A stretch of 64,000 nt of DNA from assembly GCF_034676545.1 (NCBI RefSeq), contig NZ_JAUCBZ010000015.1:527001-591000 (forward strand). Direction: 5' to 3'. Of this stretch, positions 26,498 to 34,675 are shown in pieces. The stretch comes from Pararhodobacter sp. Lineage in GTDB: Bacteria; Pseudomonadota; Alphaproteobacteria; Rhodobacterales; Rhodobacteraceae. The position numbers and the translations under genes were made by a program. How positions within the stretch are numbered: the stretch's first letter is position 1; each line of letters starts with the position of its first letter. The notes under the pieces are model-generated. The model did not search any database. It had not been told where the DNA came from and was given only the letters and a program-made list of their open reading frames with translations.

Positions 26498-26734
26498 TCA
26501 GACGGCGAACATCAGCAGCAGCGCCACGAGGAACGAGAAGATCCCCAGCGCTTCGGCGAACGCGATGCCGATGAACAGCGTTGCGGTCTGGCCAGCAGCA
26601 GCCGACGGGTTGCGCAGCGCGCCCGACAGGAAGTTGCCAGCAACGTTGCCCACACCAACTGCTGCTCCACCCATGCCCATGCAGGCCAGGCCAGCGCCGA
26701 TGTATGCACCCATTTGAACGATATCGCCTTCCAT
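26498..26734 (-). CDS. atpE: F0F1 ATP synthase subunit c
   Basis: 78 residues, two membrane helices joined by the polar RNPSAA loop. The proton-carrying Glu61 sits in IGIAFAEALGIFSFL of helix 2, and the glycine-rich helix 1 (GAGLACMGMGGAAVGVG) packs the c-ring. No extra acidic residue or Na+-type motif is seen, so it is a proton-type ring. The gene lies between atpB and the b' gene. Confidence 0.96.
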   Translation of the reverse strand: MEGDIVQMGAYIGAGLACMGMGGAAVGVGNVAGNFLSGALRNPSAAAGQTATLFIGIAFAEALGIFSFLVALLLMFAV

Positions 26735-26780
26735 AGCAGTGTCTCCTTACGGTTGGAATTGGCTTTGATTTGAAGTCTGA

Positions 26781-27551
26781 TCAGTGTGCAGGATGCAGCG
26801 CATCTTTCAGATACACACAGGTCAGGATGGTGAAAACGTAGGCTTGGATAAACGCTACGAGTATTTCGAGGCCGTACATCGCGGTGATCGCGACGATCGA
26901 CAGCGGCGTCACGGCGATGCCGATCCCCGAGATCAGGATCAGCGGCGCAAAGGCGGCAAACACCTTGATCACGGCGTGGCCGGCCATCATGTTGCCTGCC
27001 AGACGAATGGAGTGGCTGACCGGGCGCACAAAGTAGCTGATGATCTCGATCAGCGCCAGGATCGGACGCAGGGCCAGAGGCGCCGATGACACCCAGAACA
27101 AACCCAGGAAGCCGATGCCATGGATCGCGAAACCGACGATTGTCACGGTCAGGAACACGGCCATTGCCAGCACGGCAGTGACGGCGATGTGCGAGGTCGG
27201 CGTGAACGCCATGGGCAGCAGACCCAGGAAGTTCGAGAAGACGATGAACAGGAACAGCGTGAAGATATAGGGGAAGAACTTCAATGCGTCCTTGCCCGCC
27301 ACGTCTTCGACCATCTTGTGCACGAAGCCATAGGCCAATTCAGCGATCGACTGGATGCGGGTCGGGATGATCGCCCGGCCACGAGTGCCCATGACAAACA
27401 ACAAGGCCGCCGCCAGAACCGACAACGCCATCCACAGGGTCGCGTTCGACACCGTGTAGAAGTGCAACGTGTCGCCGCCAAACAGCGGCTGCACGATGAA
27501 CTGATCCATCGGGTGGAATGTTAGACCTTCGCCATGCTCTTCCGCTGCCAC
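26781..27551 (-). CDS. atpB: F0F1 ATP synthase subunit a
   Basis: 256 residues, five to six membrane helices. The essential arginine is in SHSIRLAGNMMAGH, and the C-terminal helix has LEILVAFIQAYVFTIL with the conserved Glu and Gln of the proton half-channel. It forms the stator channel against the c-ring. Second gene of the operon, 2 nt after atpI. Confidence 0.96.
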   Translation of the reverse strand: MAAEEHGEGLTFHPMDQFIVQPLFGGDTLHFYTVSNATLWMALSVLAAALLFVMGTRGRAIIPTRIQSIAELAYGFVHKMVEDVAGKDALKFFPYIFTLFLFIVFSNFLGLLPMAFTPTSHIAVTAVLAMAVFLTVTIVGFAIHGIGFLGLFWVSSAPLALRPILALIEIISYFVRPVSHSIRLAGNMMAGHAVIKVFAAFAPLILISGIGIAVTPLSIVAITAMYGLEILVAFIQAYVFTILTCVYLKDALHPAH

Positions 27552-27553
27552 GT

Positions 27554-27889
27554 CTAGTCCCCTTCATCCTCAGCGGGCTTGCCCGCTTCAATCATGCTTC
27601 GACGCTGGACATCGGCAGCGGTGCGCATCATCACGCGCATCCCGGCCGCCAGGCCCAGCAAGACAAACAGCACCAGGAAAATCGGCATGGTCCCAAACAG
27701 GGTATCCAATCCGTATCCGATGCCAAAACCGATCAGAAGACCGGCCACAAGCTCTGTCACCATGCGCCACGCGTGCTGCGCCATCTCATGGCCGTCTGCC
27801 GCCTTGGGTTCGGGCGTATGCGCCTTTTTCAGCCGCGCGAGCCTCTCGTCGAGCGCGCGGAGACGCTCCAGATCGTTCGGGTCACGCAT
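27554..27889 (-). CDS. atpI: ATP synthase assembly protein AtpI
   Basis: 111 residues: a charged N-terminus, then two membrane helices (LVAGLLIGFGIGYGLDTLFG and PIFLVLFVLLGLAAGMRVM) separated by a short loop, as in the AtpI/Atp1 protein that precedes atpB in F0 operons and helps assemble the c-ring. First gene of the operon, with a good promoter 30 nt upstream. Confidence 0.88.
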   Translation of the reverse strand: MRDPNDLERLRALDERLARLKKAHTPEPKAADGHEMAQHAWRMVTELVAGLLIGFGIGYGLDTLFGTMPIFLVLFVLLGLAAGMRVMMRTAADVQRRSMIEAGKPAEDEGD

Positions 27890-27918
27890 GTCTGAAAGCC
27901 CTCGGGACAGTCGTCGGC

Positions 27919-27947
27919 AAACTAGGGTCCGGCACCCGCAGAGTCAA
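27919..27947 (-). promoter_or_regulatory. Promoter of the atpI-B-E-b'-b operon
   Basis: On the minus strand TTGACT (27942-27947), a 17-nt spacer and TAGTTT (27919-27924) lie about 30 nt ahead of the atpI start. Confidence 0.7.
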
Positions 27948-28048
27948 GCGTGATTAAACACGCCTAACCAATTGACAACGCTCAATTTAATTTCCGGACC
28001 TCACACAAATGCGAGCCACTTGTCCGCTGTTTCGCGGCACCCGCACAT

Positions 28049-28064
28049 TCAACCAATCGGTTGA
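28049..28064 (+). promoter_or_regulatory. ArsR-type operator upstream of the regulator gene
   Basis: Perfect dyad TCAACC-AATC-GGTTGA, extending imperfectly on both sides, 32 nt before the ArsR start. AACC-N4-GGTT is a common autoregulatory site of ArsR/SmtB-type regulators of this subgroup, so self-repression is likely. Confidence 0.65.
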
Positions 28065-28096
28065 TTGTTGCGCCAACCCCCGGCACAGTGCGTCGC

Positions 28097-28447
28097 ATGA
28101 ACACCGCCGCGGAAACCCAACTCGACATCATCTTCATGGCGCTGGCCGATCCCACGCGCCGCGCGATCCTGTCGATGCTGCTCGAAGACGACATGGCCGT
28201 CAGCGACGTCGCCGAACCCTTCTCGATGTCGCTCGCCGCGATCTCCAAACACCTCGGCCTGCTCGCCACCGCCGGACTGATCAGCCAGGAAAAGCGCGGC
28301 CGGGTGAAATGGTGCAAACTGGAACCCGACGCGCTGCGCACGGCGTCCGTGTGGATGCAAGCCTTTGGCCAGTTCGAACCCGTCAACCTCGACGCGTTCG
28401 AGCGCTTCCTTGCCGCCGAACTTGGCGAACCCCGCGACGACCCCTGA
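28097..28447 (+). CDS. ArsR-family winged-helix regulator
   Basis: 116 residues from the ATG at 28097. The order is a helical lead (FMALADPTRRAILSML), a recognition helix region (MSLAAISKHLGLL), and a wing (EKRGRVKWCKLE). It belongs to the group that usually sits with an SRPBCC (AHSA1-like) gene; no such gene follows here, so it may control only itself or a distant target. No metal-binding CxC motif is present, so it is not an arsenic sensor of the classic type. Confidence 0.85.
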   Translation: MNTAAETQLDIIFMALADPTRRAILSMLLEDDMAVSDVAEPFSMSLAAISKHLGLLATAGLISQEKRGRVKWCKLEPDALRTASVWMQAFGQFEPVNLDAFERFLAAELGEPRDDP

Positions 28448-28501
28448 CATCATCTTGCCAAAAATACTCATCTTTTTTACCTGCGGGTCGCCGCCCCCGG
28501 A

Positions 28502-29878
28502 TCAACGCCGCATCCGCGAGAGCAACGCCATCGACACATAGCCGTCCGGCGGCAAACCATTCGCCGATTGCCAATCGCGCACCGCCTCCAGCGTCCCCGA
28601 CCCCACGCGCCCGTCAATCGTGCCCGCGTAATGCCCCGAGCGCTGCAAATGCCGTTGCAATTCTTCGCGCTCGCTGCGGCTCAGCGGGCGGTCGTCGCGC
28701 GGCCAAGCGCCGACAAAGTCACCGCCACCCCGAAACCGGTCGGCCAGATGCCCGATGGCAATCGCATAGGCGTCGGCGTTGTTGTACCGCTTGATCACCC
28801 GGAAATTCTGAAACGCCAGAAAGGCCGGTCCGCGGGATCCGGCGGGAAACATCAACGTCGCCTCGCCCGTCCGCGGCAAACTCGCACCGCGCTGCGCCCG
28901 GACCCCCAGCGCCGTCCACTCGCACACACTGCGCCGCGTATTCGCCAGCCGCGGGTTCAGCCCGCTCGGGATCTGCACCTCGACGCCCCAGGGCTGACCG
29001 CGTGTCCATCCGTGGCGCTGCAAATACGCCGCGGTTGACGCAAGCGAATCCGTCGGATCATCCGACCAGATGTCCCGATGTCCATCCCCGCGGAAATCCA
29101 CCGCATAGGACAGATAGCTGGTCGGAATGAACTGCGTGTGACCCATCGCACCCGCCCAACTGCCGACCAGATGCCGCTCGTCGACATCCCCCGCTTGCAG
29201 GATGCGCAACGCGCCGATCAACTGATCCTCGTAGAAATCCGCGCGGCGGCTGCTGATCGCCAAGGTCGTCAGCGCCGGGATGATCCGGGTTCTGCCGCGC
29301 AGGCTGCCATAGGCGCTTTCCATGCCCCAGACCGCCACCACGATCTCGCGCTCGACGCCATAGCGGGCCTCGATCTCGTCCAGCACGCGCCGATGTTGGC
29401 GCAGCATGGCCTGACCGTTGCGGATCCGCGACTCCGAGACCGCGCTATCGAGATAGGCCCAGATCGGGCGGCTGAACTCGGGTTGATTCGACTCGCGGTT
29501 CAGAATGTCCTGATCCAATTCGATCCCGGCAAAGGCCCGGTCAAAGACGCGGACCTGAATGCCCTGCGCCAGGGCCCGGTTGCGGAACCCTCTGAGCCAT
29601 TGCGCCAGGCTGGCGTTGCGCGGTTGCGCCAGCCCCGCCGGTCGTGCCGCCGGGATCAGCGAGCGCGCTGGTGCTTCCGCCAAAAGCGCCGCCTGTGAGG
29701 GTGATGTCCGGTCCGGCGTTGGCGCTTGCACCGTCGCGGGGCTTGGGTCTGGGGCACGCTGTTCCAAGCGTGATGTCGGGCGTGGTGCCGGAAACCGCGA
29801 CTGATCAATTGATCCAGCGGCCTCCATCGCCATCAAGGACGCGGCAACAAACCCGAATGTTCCGGTTCGCAAATGCAT
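28502..29878 (-). CDS. Lytic murein transglycosylase (MltB type) with peptidoglycan-binding domain
   Basis: 458 residues. N-terminal signal-like segment, a Pro/Ala-rich linker (about 25-85), an SLT_2/MltB catalytic domain (about 88-395) with catalytic Glu187 in VWGMESAYGS and the GAMGHTQFIPTSY motif, then a C-terminal PG_binding_1 domain (about 400-458, EELQRHLQRSGHYAGTIDG). It cleaves peptidoglycan glycan strands giving 1,6-anhydro ends during wall growth or insertion of machines. No clear lipobox. Single gene. Confidence 0.9.
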   Translation of the reverse strand: MHLRTGTFGFVAASLMAMEAAGSIDQSRFPAPRPTSRLEQRAPDPSPATVQAPTPDRTSPSQAALLAEAPARSLIPAARPAGLAQPRNASLAQWLRGFRNRALAQGIQVRVFDRAFAGIELDQDILNRESNQPEFSRPIWAYLDSAVSESRIRNGQAMLRQHRRVLDEIEARYGVEREIVVAVWGMESAYGSLRGRTRIIPALTTLAISSRRADFYEDQLIGALRILQAGDVDERHLVGSWAGAMGHTQFIPTSYLSYAVDFRGDGHRDIWSDDPTDSLASTAAYLQRHGWTRGQPWGVEVQIPSGLNPRLANTRRSVCEWTALGVRAQRGASLPRTGEATLMFPAGSRGPAFLAFQNFRVIKRYNNADAYAIAIGHLADRFRGGGDFVGAWPRDDRPLSRSEREELQRHLQRSGHYAGTIDGRVGSGTLEAVRDWQSANGLPPDGYVSMALLSRMRR

Positions 29879-29951
29879 GAATGTGCCTGCTAGGTTTCTT
29901 GTTTTGAGGCAATTCTAGCGCAAGTTGACAAATCGCGAAAGTCATTCGCCG

Positions 29952-31040
29952 TCAGGTGAGCGGAACCACGCAATCGCAGATCCGCAACCGGACCCGAGAG
30001 CCGATCGGATGCTGCGCACCGGGGCCGGAAATGACGATCATGCTTTTCTCGCCGTCCTGCACCCAATAGATCTGGTCGTGCCCACGGAATTCGCGCCCGA
30101 CGACCGTGGCGCTGCTGCTCGGGTCGGCCTCCAGCATGATCTGTTCAGGCCGCACCGACAGCGACACCGCCCCATTCGCGGCGCGGGTCAGCGGCAGGCT
30201 GCCGAACGCGGTTTGCACGGACATGCCATCGGCGGTGCCCTTGAGGATGTTCGAGCGGCCGATGAAATTGGCGACAAACACGCTCACGGGGTTGCTGTAG
30301 ATCTCATCCGGCGTGCCGACCTGCACAACGCGGCCATTGTCCATCACGGCAATGCGGTCGGCCAGCGCCAGGGCTTCCTCTTGGTCATGCGTCACCAGAA
30401 TCCCGGCCGACCCCGTGGCTTTCAGAAGTTTGCGCACCTCTTGGCGGGTTTCCACGCGCATCTTGGCATCAAGGTTCGAGAATGGCTCATCCAACAGGAT
30501 CAGTTTCGGCGCAACCGCAAGCGCCCGCGCCAGGGCCACTCGCTGCTGCTGCCCACCCGACAGTTGATGCGGACGGCGTTTGCCCAGCTCGGCGAGGCCA
30601 ACCAGCGTCAACATTTCCGCGGCGCGCGCCTTGGCCTCGGCGCGCGACAGTTTGCGCAAGCCAAATTTGACGTTGTCCAGAACGCTTAGATGCGGAAACA
30701 GCGCGTAATCCTGAAACACAAAGCCAATGCCGCGCGCTTCTGGTGTCAAATGGGTGATGTCGCGGTTTTCAAACAGCACCCGGCCTTCGTCCGGCTGCTC
30801 GAACCCGCCGATCATCCGCAGAGTCGTCGTCTTGCCGCAGCCCGACGGCCCCAACAGTGCCAGCAATTCCCCCTCGCCAACCACCAGATTGACGCGCTCC
30901 ACCGCCGCCCCCTCGGCGTGGGCGTAGGTCTTGCGCAGGCGCTCGACCTCCAGCAAAGGCTTGGCAGGGCGCTGGTGAAACCCCAGAGGCGATGCCTCGG
31001 CGGGCATCCGAAAATTCAGCGTATTGGGCATTTCAATCAT
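29952..31040 (-). CDS. ABC transporter ATP-binding protein (PotA/FbpC-like), no linked permease
   Basis: 362 residues from the ATG at 31040 (GGAG 8 nt upstream). Walker A GPSGCGKTT at about 64-72, signature LSGGQQQRVALARAL, Walker B LILLDEPFSNLD, H-loop VTHDQEEAL, and a C-terminal TOBE domain (about 275-362). It belongs to the polyamine/iron(III)/phosphonate importer ATPase group. Neither permeases nor a binding protein are adjacent. It faces deoC across a region with a 20-bp palindrome. Confidence 0.85.
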   Translation of the reverse strand: MIEMPNTLNFRMPAEASPLGFHQRPAKPLLEVERLRKTYAHAEGAAVERVNLVVGEGELLALLGPSGCGKTTTLRMIGGFEQPDEGRVLFENRDITHLTPEARGIGFVFQDYALFPHLSVLDNVKFGLRKLSRAEAKARAAEMLTLVGLAELGKRRPHQLSGGQQQRVALARALAVAPKLILLDEPFSNLDAKMRVETRQEVRKLLKATGSAGILVTHDQEEALALADRIAVMDNGRVVQVGTPDEIYSNPVSVFVANFIGRSNILKGTADGMSVQTAFGSLPLTRAANGAVSLSVRPEQIMLEADPSSSATVVGREFRGHDQIYWVQDGEKSMIVISGPGAQHPIGSRVRLRICDCVVPLT

Positions 31041-31172
31041 CACTATCTCCGGCGCGGTCGCGCAGGGCGCTTTGGGCTGAACCGCGTGGAAGGCCAATTC
31101 CTACCGTTGTACTTGGTTATGATTGACGGTCGCAGAAGTCAAATTGCTTTGCATCCCGTTTGGCGCCGCCCT

Positions 31173-31192
31173 CTTTGACCAACTGGTCAAAG
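31173..31192. promoter_or_regulatory. 20-bp palindromic operator between the ABC ATPase and deoC
   Basis: CTTTGACCA-AC-TGGTCAAAG is a perfect 9-2-9 dyad in the divergent intergenic region. TGACCA/TGGTCA half-sites recall GntR/FadR-family operators. The regulator is not encoded next to it, and which of the two genes it controls is unknown. Confidence 0.6.
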
Positions 31193-31259
31193 CGGGGGAT
31201 TGCACCACACAAAACCGCAGCGCATACTTGAGCATCCCTGACGCCCGGAACCCTACACC

Positions 31260-32210
31260 ATGATCCACGACCGAAATCCCGGAATGCCGTTGACGACGGA
31301 TTGGTTTGACCGCGTGCTGGTCAACCGCCCCGCCGCCGAGCGTCGGGCCGCCACGCTGACCACACGGCGCAGCGTGAAAAAAGAGCATCAGGCCGCCTGG
31401 CTGGTCAAGGCGATCACCTGCACCGACCTGACCACCCTGGCCGGCGACGACACCGACCACCGCGTTGAACGTCTCTGCGCCAAGGCCCGCCGCCCGCTGG
31501 CCGACCACATCGTCAAGGGCCTCGGCCTGCCCGATATGCCCACCACCGGCGCGGTTTGCGTCTATCCGACCATGGTCGCCCCCGCCAAACGCGCGCTGTC
31601 GAACTCCGGCATTCCGGTTGCGTCGGTGGCCACCGGCTTTCCGGCGGGCCTGACGCCGCTGAACCTGCGCCTCGCCGAAATCCGCTATGCCGTGGACCAG
31701 GGCGCCGACGAGATCGACATCGTCATCACCCGCGAGCATGTCTTCAAGGGCAACTGGACCGCGCTTTACGACGAAATCGCCGCCATGCGCGAAGCCTCGG
31801 GTGCCGCCCACATGAAAGCCATCCTCGCCACCGGCGAATTGACCACCCTGTCCAACGTCTACGCCGCCTCGATGGTCGCCATGCAGGCCGGGTCCGATTT
31901 CATCAAGACCTCGACCGGCAAGGAACCCGTCAACGCCACGCTGCCCGTCTCCCTCACCATGGTCCGGGCGCTGCGCGATTACGGCGCGCGCACCGGTGTC
32001 AAGGTCGGCTTCAAGCCGGCGGGCGGCATCAAGACCGCCAAGGACGCCATCGCCTGGCAGATCCTGATGAAAGAGGAACTGGGCCGCCGCTGGCTGGAAC
32101 CGGATCTGTTCCGCTTTGGCGCCTCGTCGATGCTGGCCGATATCGAGCGCCAGTTGGAACACTATGTCACAGGGCGTTACGCCGCCTCGCACCGCCACGC
32201 CATTGCTTGA
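31260..32210 (+). CDS. deoC: Deoxyribose-phosphate aldolase
   Basis: 316 residues. Class I aldolase that splits 2-deoxy-D-ribose-5-phosphate into acetaldehyde and glyceraldehyde-3-phosphate. VKAITCTDLTTL lies near the N-terminus, FIKTSTGK carries the catalytic lysine region, and VGFKPAGGIKT has Lys252 as the second active-site lysine. Slightly longer at the N-terminus than E. coli DeoC, as in other alphaproteobacteria; an ATG at 31284 is an alternative start. The aldehyde dehydrogenase gene begins 7 nt after the stop and probably oxidises the acetaldehyde. Confidence 0.94.
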   Translation: MIHDRNPGMPLTTDWFDRVLVNRPAAERRAATLTTRRSVKKEHQAAWLVKAITCTDLTTLAGDDTDHRVERLCAKARRPLADHIVKGLGLPDMPTTGAVCVYPTMVAPAKRALSNSGIPVASVATGFPAGLTPLNLRLAEIRYAVDQGADEIDIVITREHVFKGNWTALYDEIAAMREASGAAHMKAILATGELTTLSNVYAASMVAMQAGSDFIKTSTGKEPVNATLPVSLTMVRALRDYGARTGVKVGFKPAGGIKTAKDAIAWQILMKEELGRRWLEPDLFRFGASSMLADIERQLEHYVTGRYAASHRHAIA

Positions 32211-32217
32211 GGTTCCC

Positions 32218-34524
32218 ATGCCCACCGTCACCGAGGCCCTGACTCTCATGGATTACGGTCCTGCCCCCGAATCAACCGATCACGCGCTGGCCTGGCTCAA
32301 GGGCCGCGCACTCGGCCATTTCATCAACGGCGCATTCACCAAGCCCGCAGAAACCTTCGCCACCATCTCGCCCGCCACCGGCCAAGAATTGGCGCAGGTC
32401 GCGCAGGGCACCGACGCAGACGTCGAGGCCGCCGTCAAGGCCGCCCGCAAAGCGGCCCCGGCTTGGGCCAAACTGTCCGGCAACCAACGCGCGCGCTATC
32501 TTTATGCGCTGGCCCGCCTGATGCAAAAACGCGAGCGCCTGTTCGCCGTCTTGGAATCCCTCGACAACGGCAAACCGATCCGCGAATCGCGCGATATCGA
32601 CGTGCCGCTGGCCGTGCGCCACTTCTATCACCACGCGGGCTGGGCCGAACTCTTGGCCGATGAATTCCCCGGCCACCGCCCGCACGGCGTCTGCGGCCAG
32701 ATCATCCCGTGGAACTTTCCGCTGTTGATGCTGTCGTGGAAAATCGCCCCCGCCTTGGCCGCTGGCAACACCGTGGTCTTGAAACCCGCCGAACAGACGC
32801 CGCTGACCGCGCTCCTGTTCGCGGAGCTCTGCATCGAGGCCGGCCTGCCCAAAGGCGTCGTCAACATCGTCACCGGCGACGGGCGCACCGGCGCGGCGCT
32901 GGTCGCCTCGGACGTCGACAAGATCGCCTTCACCGGCTCCACCGATATTGGCCGCACGATCCGCAAAGCCACGGCGGGCACCAGCAAGGCGCTAACGCTG
33001 GAACTGGGCGGCAAATCGCCGTTCATCGTCTTTGCCGAGGCTGATCTCGACGCCGCCGTCGAAGGGGTCGTCGATGCCATCTGGTTCAACCAAGGCGAGG
33101 TCTGCTGCGCCGGGTCGCGCATTCTGGTGCAGGAATCCGTCGCGGAACACTTCACGAACCGTCTGAAAACGCGCATGAAAACCCTGCGCGTCGGGGATCC
33201 CTTGGATAAATCCACCGACATTGGTGCGATTGTCGATAACACCCAATTGCAGCGCATTCGCAGCCTCGTCGATCAGGCCGTGGCGCAGGGCGCTGTCCTG
33301 CATCAAACCCATGCGCCCAACGGCCCCGGCAGCTTTTGCGCGCCCGGTCTGTTGACCGATCTGGGCGCCGCCAATATCGCCATGACCGAGGAAATCTTCG
33401 GCCCCATCGTCACGCTGATGACCTTCCGCACGCCCTCCGAGGCGATCGAGCTGGCCAACAACACCCGTTACGGCCTTGCCGCGTCGATCTGGTCCGAGAA
33501 TATCACCACCGCGCTCGATATCGCCGCCTCGGTCAAGGCGGGCGTGGTCTGGATCAACGGCACCAACATTTTTGACGCCAACGCGCCGTTTGGCGGCATG
33601 CGTGAGTCGGGCTTTGGCCGCGAAGGTGCGCGCGAGGGGATGCTGGCCTATCTCACCCGCGATGAGGTCAAGGGCGCGGATCGCAAACCCGTCGCGCCCC
33701 CCTCGGCCCTGCCCGGCGAGGCCACCGGCGACGCCATCGACCGCACGCGCAAGCTTTATATCGGCGGCGCGCAAAAACGTGCGGATAGCGGCTATTCCTA
33801 TGCCGTGGCGGGCGCGCAGGTGCCTTTGGGCAACCGCAAGGACATTCGCAACGCCGTCGAGGCCGCTGACAAGGCGGGCAAATGGTCCGCCGTGACCGGC
33901 CACAACCGCGCGCAGGTTCTGTATTTCCTCGCCGAAAACCTGAACGCCCGCGCCGCCACTTTTGCGGCTTTGGTGGGCGACAAGGAAACCCAGGCCGCCA
34001 TTGCCCGCGCGTTTTACTGGGCCGCTTGGGCCGACAAATATGACGGGCGCGTGCATGCGACCCAAGGCGCGCATGTCACCTTGGCGATGAAGGAACCCTT
34101 TGGCGTGATGGGCGTGATCTGCCCCGAGGAAGCGCCGTTGTTGGGCTTTGTCAGCACGATTCTGCCCGCCATCGCCATGGGCAACCGCGTGGTGGCCGTG
34201 CCGTCGCAAGCCAACCCGATCCCGGCGCTGGACCTCGCGCAGGTGCTTGATACCTCGGATATGCCGGGCGGCGTGGTCAATATCGTCACCGGGCCGCGCG
34301 CCGATCTGGCCGATACGCTGGCCAAACATGACGGCGTGGCCGCGCTCTGGGCCTTTGCCGACCCGGCGATATGTCAGAATGCGCGGGCGCAATCTGCGGG
34401 CAACCTGAAACCCGTCTGGGCCGAATCCGCGATGCGTGACTGGTCGGGTGCTGCGGGCCAATCGCGCGAGTTCCTGCGCCACGCGGTTCAGGTGAAAACC
34501 ATCTGGGTGCCCTACGGAGCCTAG
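32218..34524 (+). CDS. Two-domain aldehyde dehydrogenase, ALDH16-like
   Basis: 768 residues from the ATG at 32218 (GAGG 6 nt upstream). Residues about 35-490 form a complete aldehyde dehydrogenase domain with Glu262 (ELGGKSP), Cys296 (QGEVCCAGSR) and the EEIFGPIV motif. Residues about 510-768 form a second, shortened ALDH-like domain (IYIGGAQKR-type opening becomes LYIGGAQKR here; GVMGVICPEEAP) that stops before any catalytic cysteine segment. A full domain plus a truncated partner is the ALDH16 layout; bacterial members keep the catalytic Cys and are active. Next to deoC, it likely turns acetaldehyde into acetate. Confidence 0.88.
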   Translation: MPTVTEALTLMDYGPAPESTDHALAWLKGRALGHFINGAFTKPAETFATISPATGQELAQVAQGTDADVEAAVKAARKAAPAWAKLSGNQRARYLYALARLMQKRERLFAVLESLDNGKPIRESRDIDVPLAVRHFYHHAGWAELLADEFPGHRPHGVCGQIIPWNFPLLMLSWKIAPALAAGNTVVLKPAEQTPLTALLFAELCIEAGLPKGVVNIVTGDGRTGAALVASDVDKIAFTGSTDIGRTIRKATAGTSKALTLELGGKSPFIVFAEADLDAAVEGVVDAIWFNQGEVCCAGSRILVQESVAEHFTNRLKTRMKTLRVGDPLDKSTDIGAIVDNTQLQRIRSLVDQAVAQGAVLHQTHAPNGPGSFCAPGLLTDLGAANIAMTEEIFGPIVTLMTFRTPSEAIELANNTRYGLAASIWSENITTALDIAASVKAGVVWINGTNIFDANAPFGGMRESGFGREGAREGMLAYLTRDEVKGADRKPVAPPSALPGEATGDAIDRTRKLYIGGAQKRADSGYSYAVAGAQVPLGNRKDIRNAVEAADKAGKWSAVTGHNRAQVLYFLAENLNARAATFAALVGDKETQAAIARAFYWAAWADKYDGRVHATQGAHVTLAMKEPFGVMGVICPEEAPLLGFVSTILPAIAMGNRVVAVPSQANPIPALDLAQVLDTSDMPGGVVNIVTGPRADLADTLAKHDGVAALWAFADPAICQNARAQSAGNLKPVWAESAMRDWSGAAGQSREFLRHAVQVKTIWVPYGA

Positions 34525-34545
34525 CCTTTGATCTCTTGAAACAGC

Positions 34546-34576
34546 AAAACGCCCGGCTTTTCAGCCGGGCGTTTTT
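34546..34576 (+). terminator. Intrinsic terminator after the ALDH16-like gene (bidirectional)
   Basis: Perfect 13-bp stem AAAACGCCCGGCT/AGCCGGGCGTTTT with a TTTC loop, then T. U-rich tracts form on both strands, so it can also end the infB operon. A smaller TGTCCC/GGGACA hairpin lies at 34654-34670 just past infB. Confidence 0.88.
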
Positions 34577-34675
34577 GTCTGTCAGTCGCGGATCGTGGTA
34601 AACAGATCCCTAAGCTTGCAAGTTAAGCCCTTGATTTCTCAAGTCTCGCGCTTTGTCCCACGGGGGGACAGCCGC

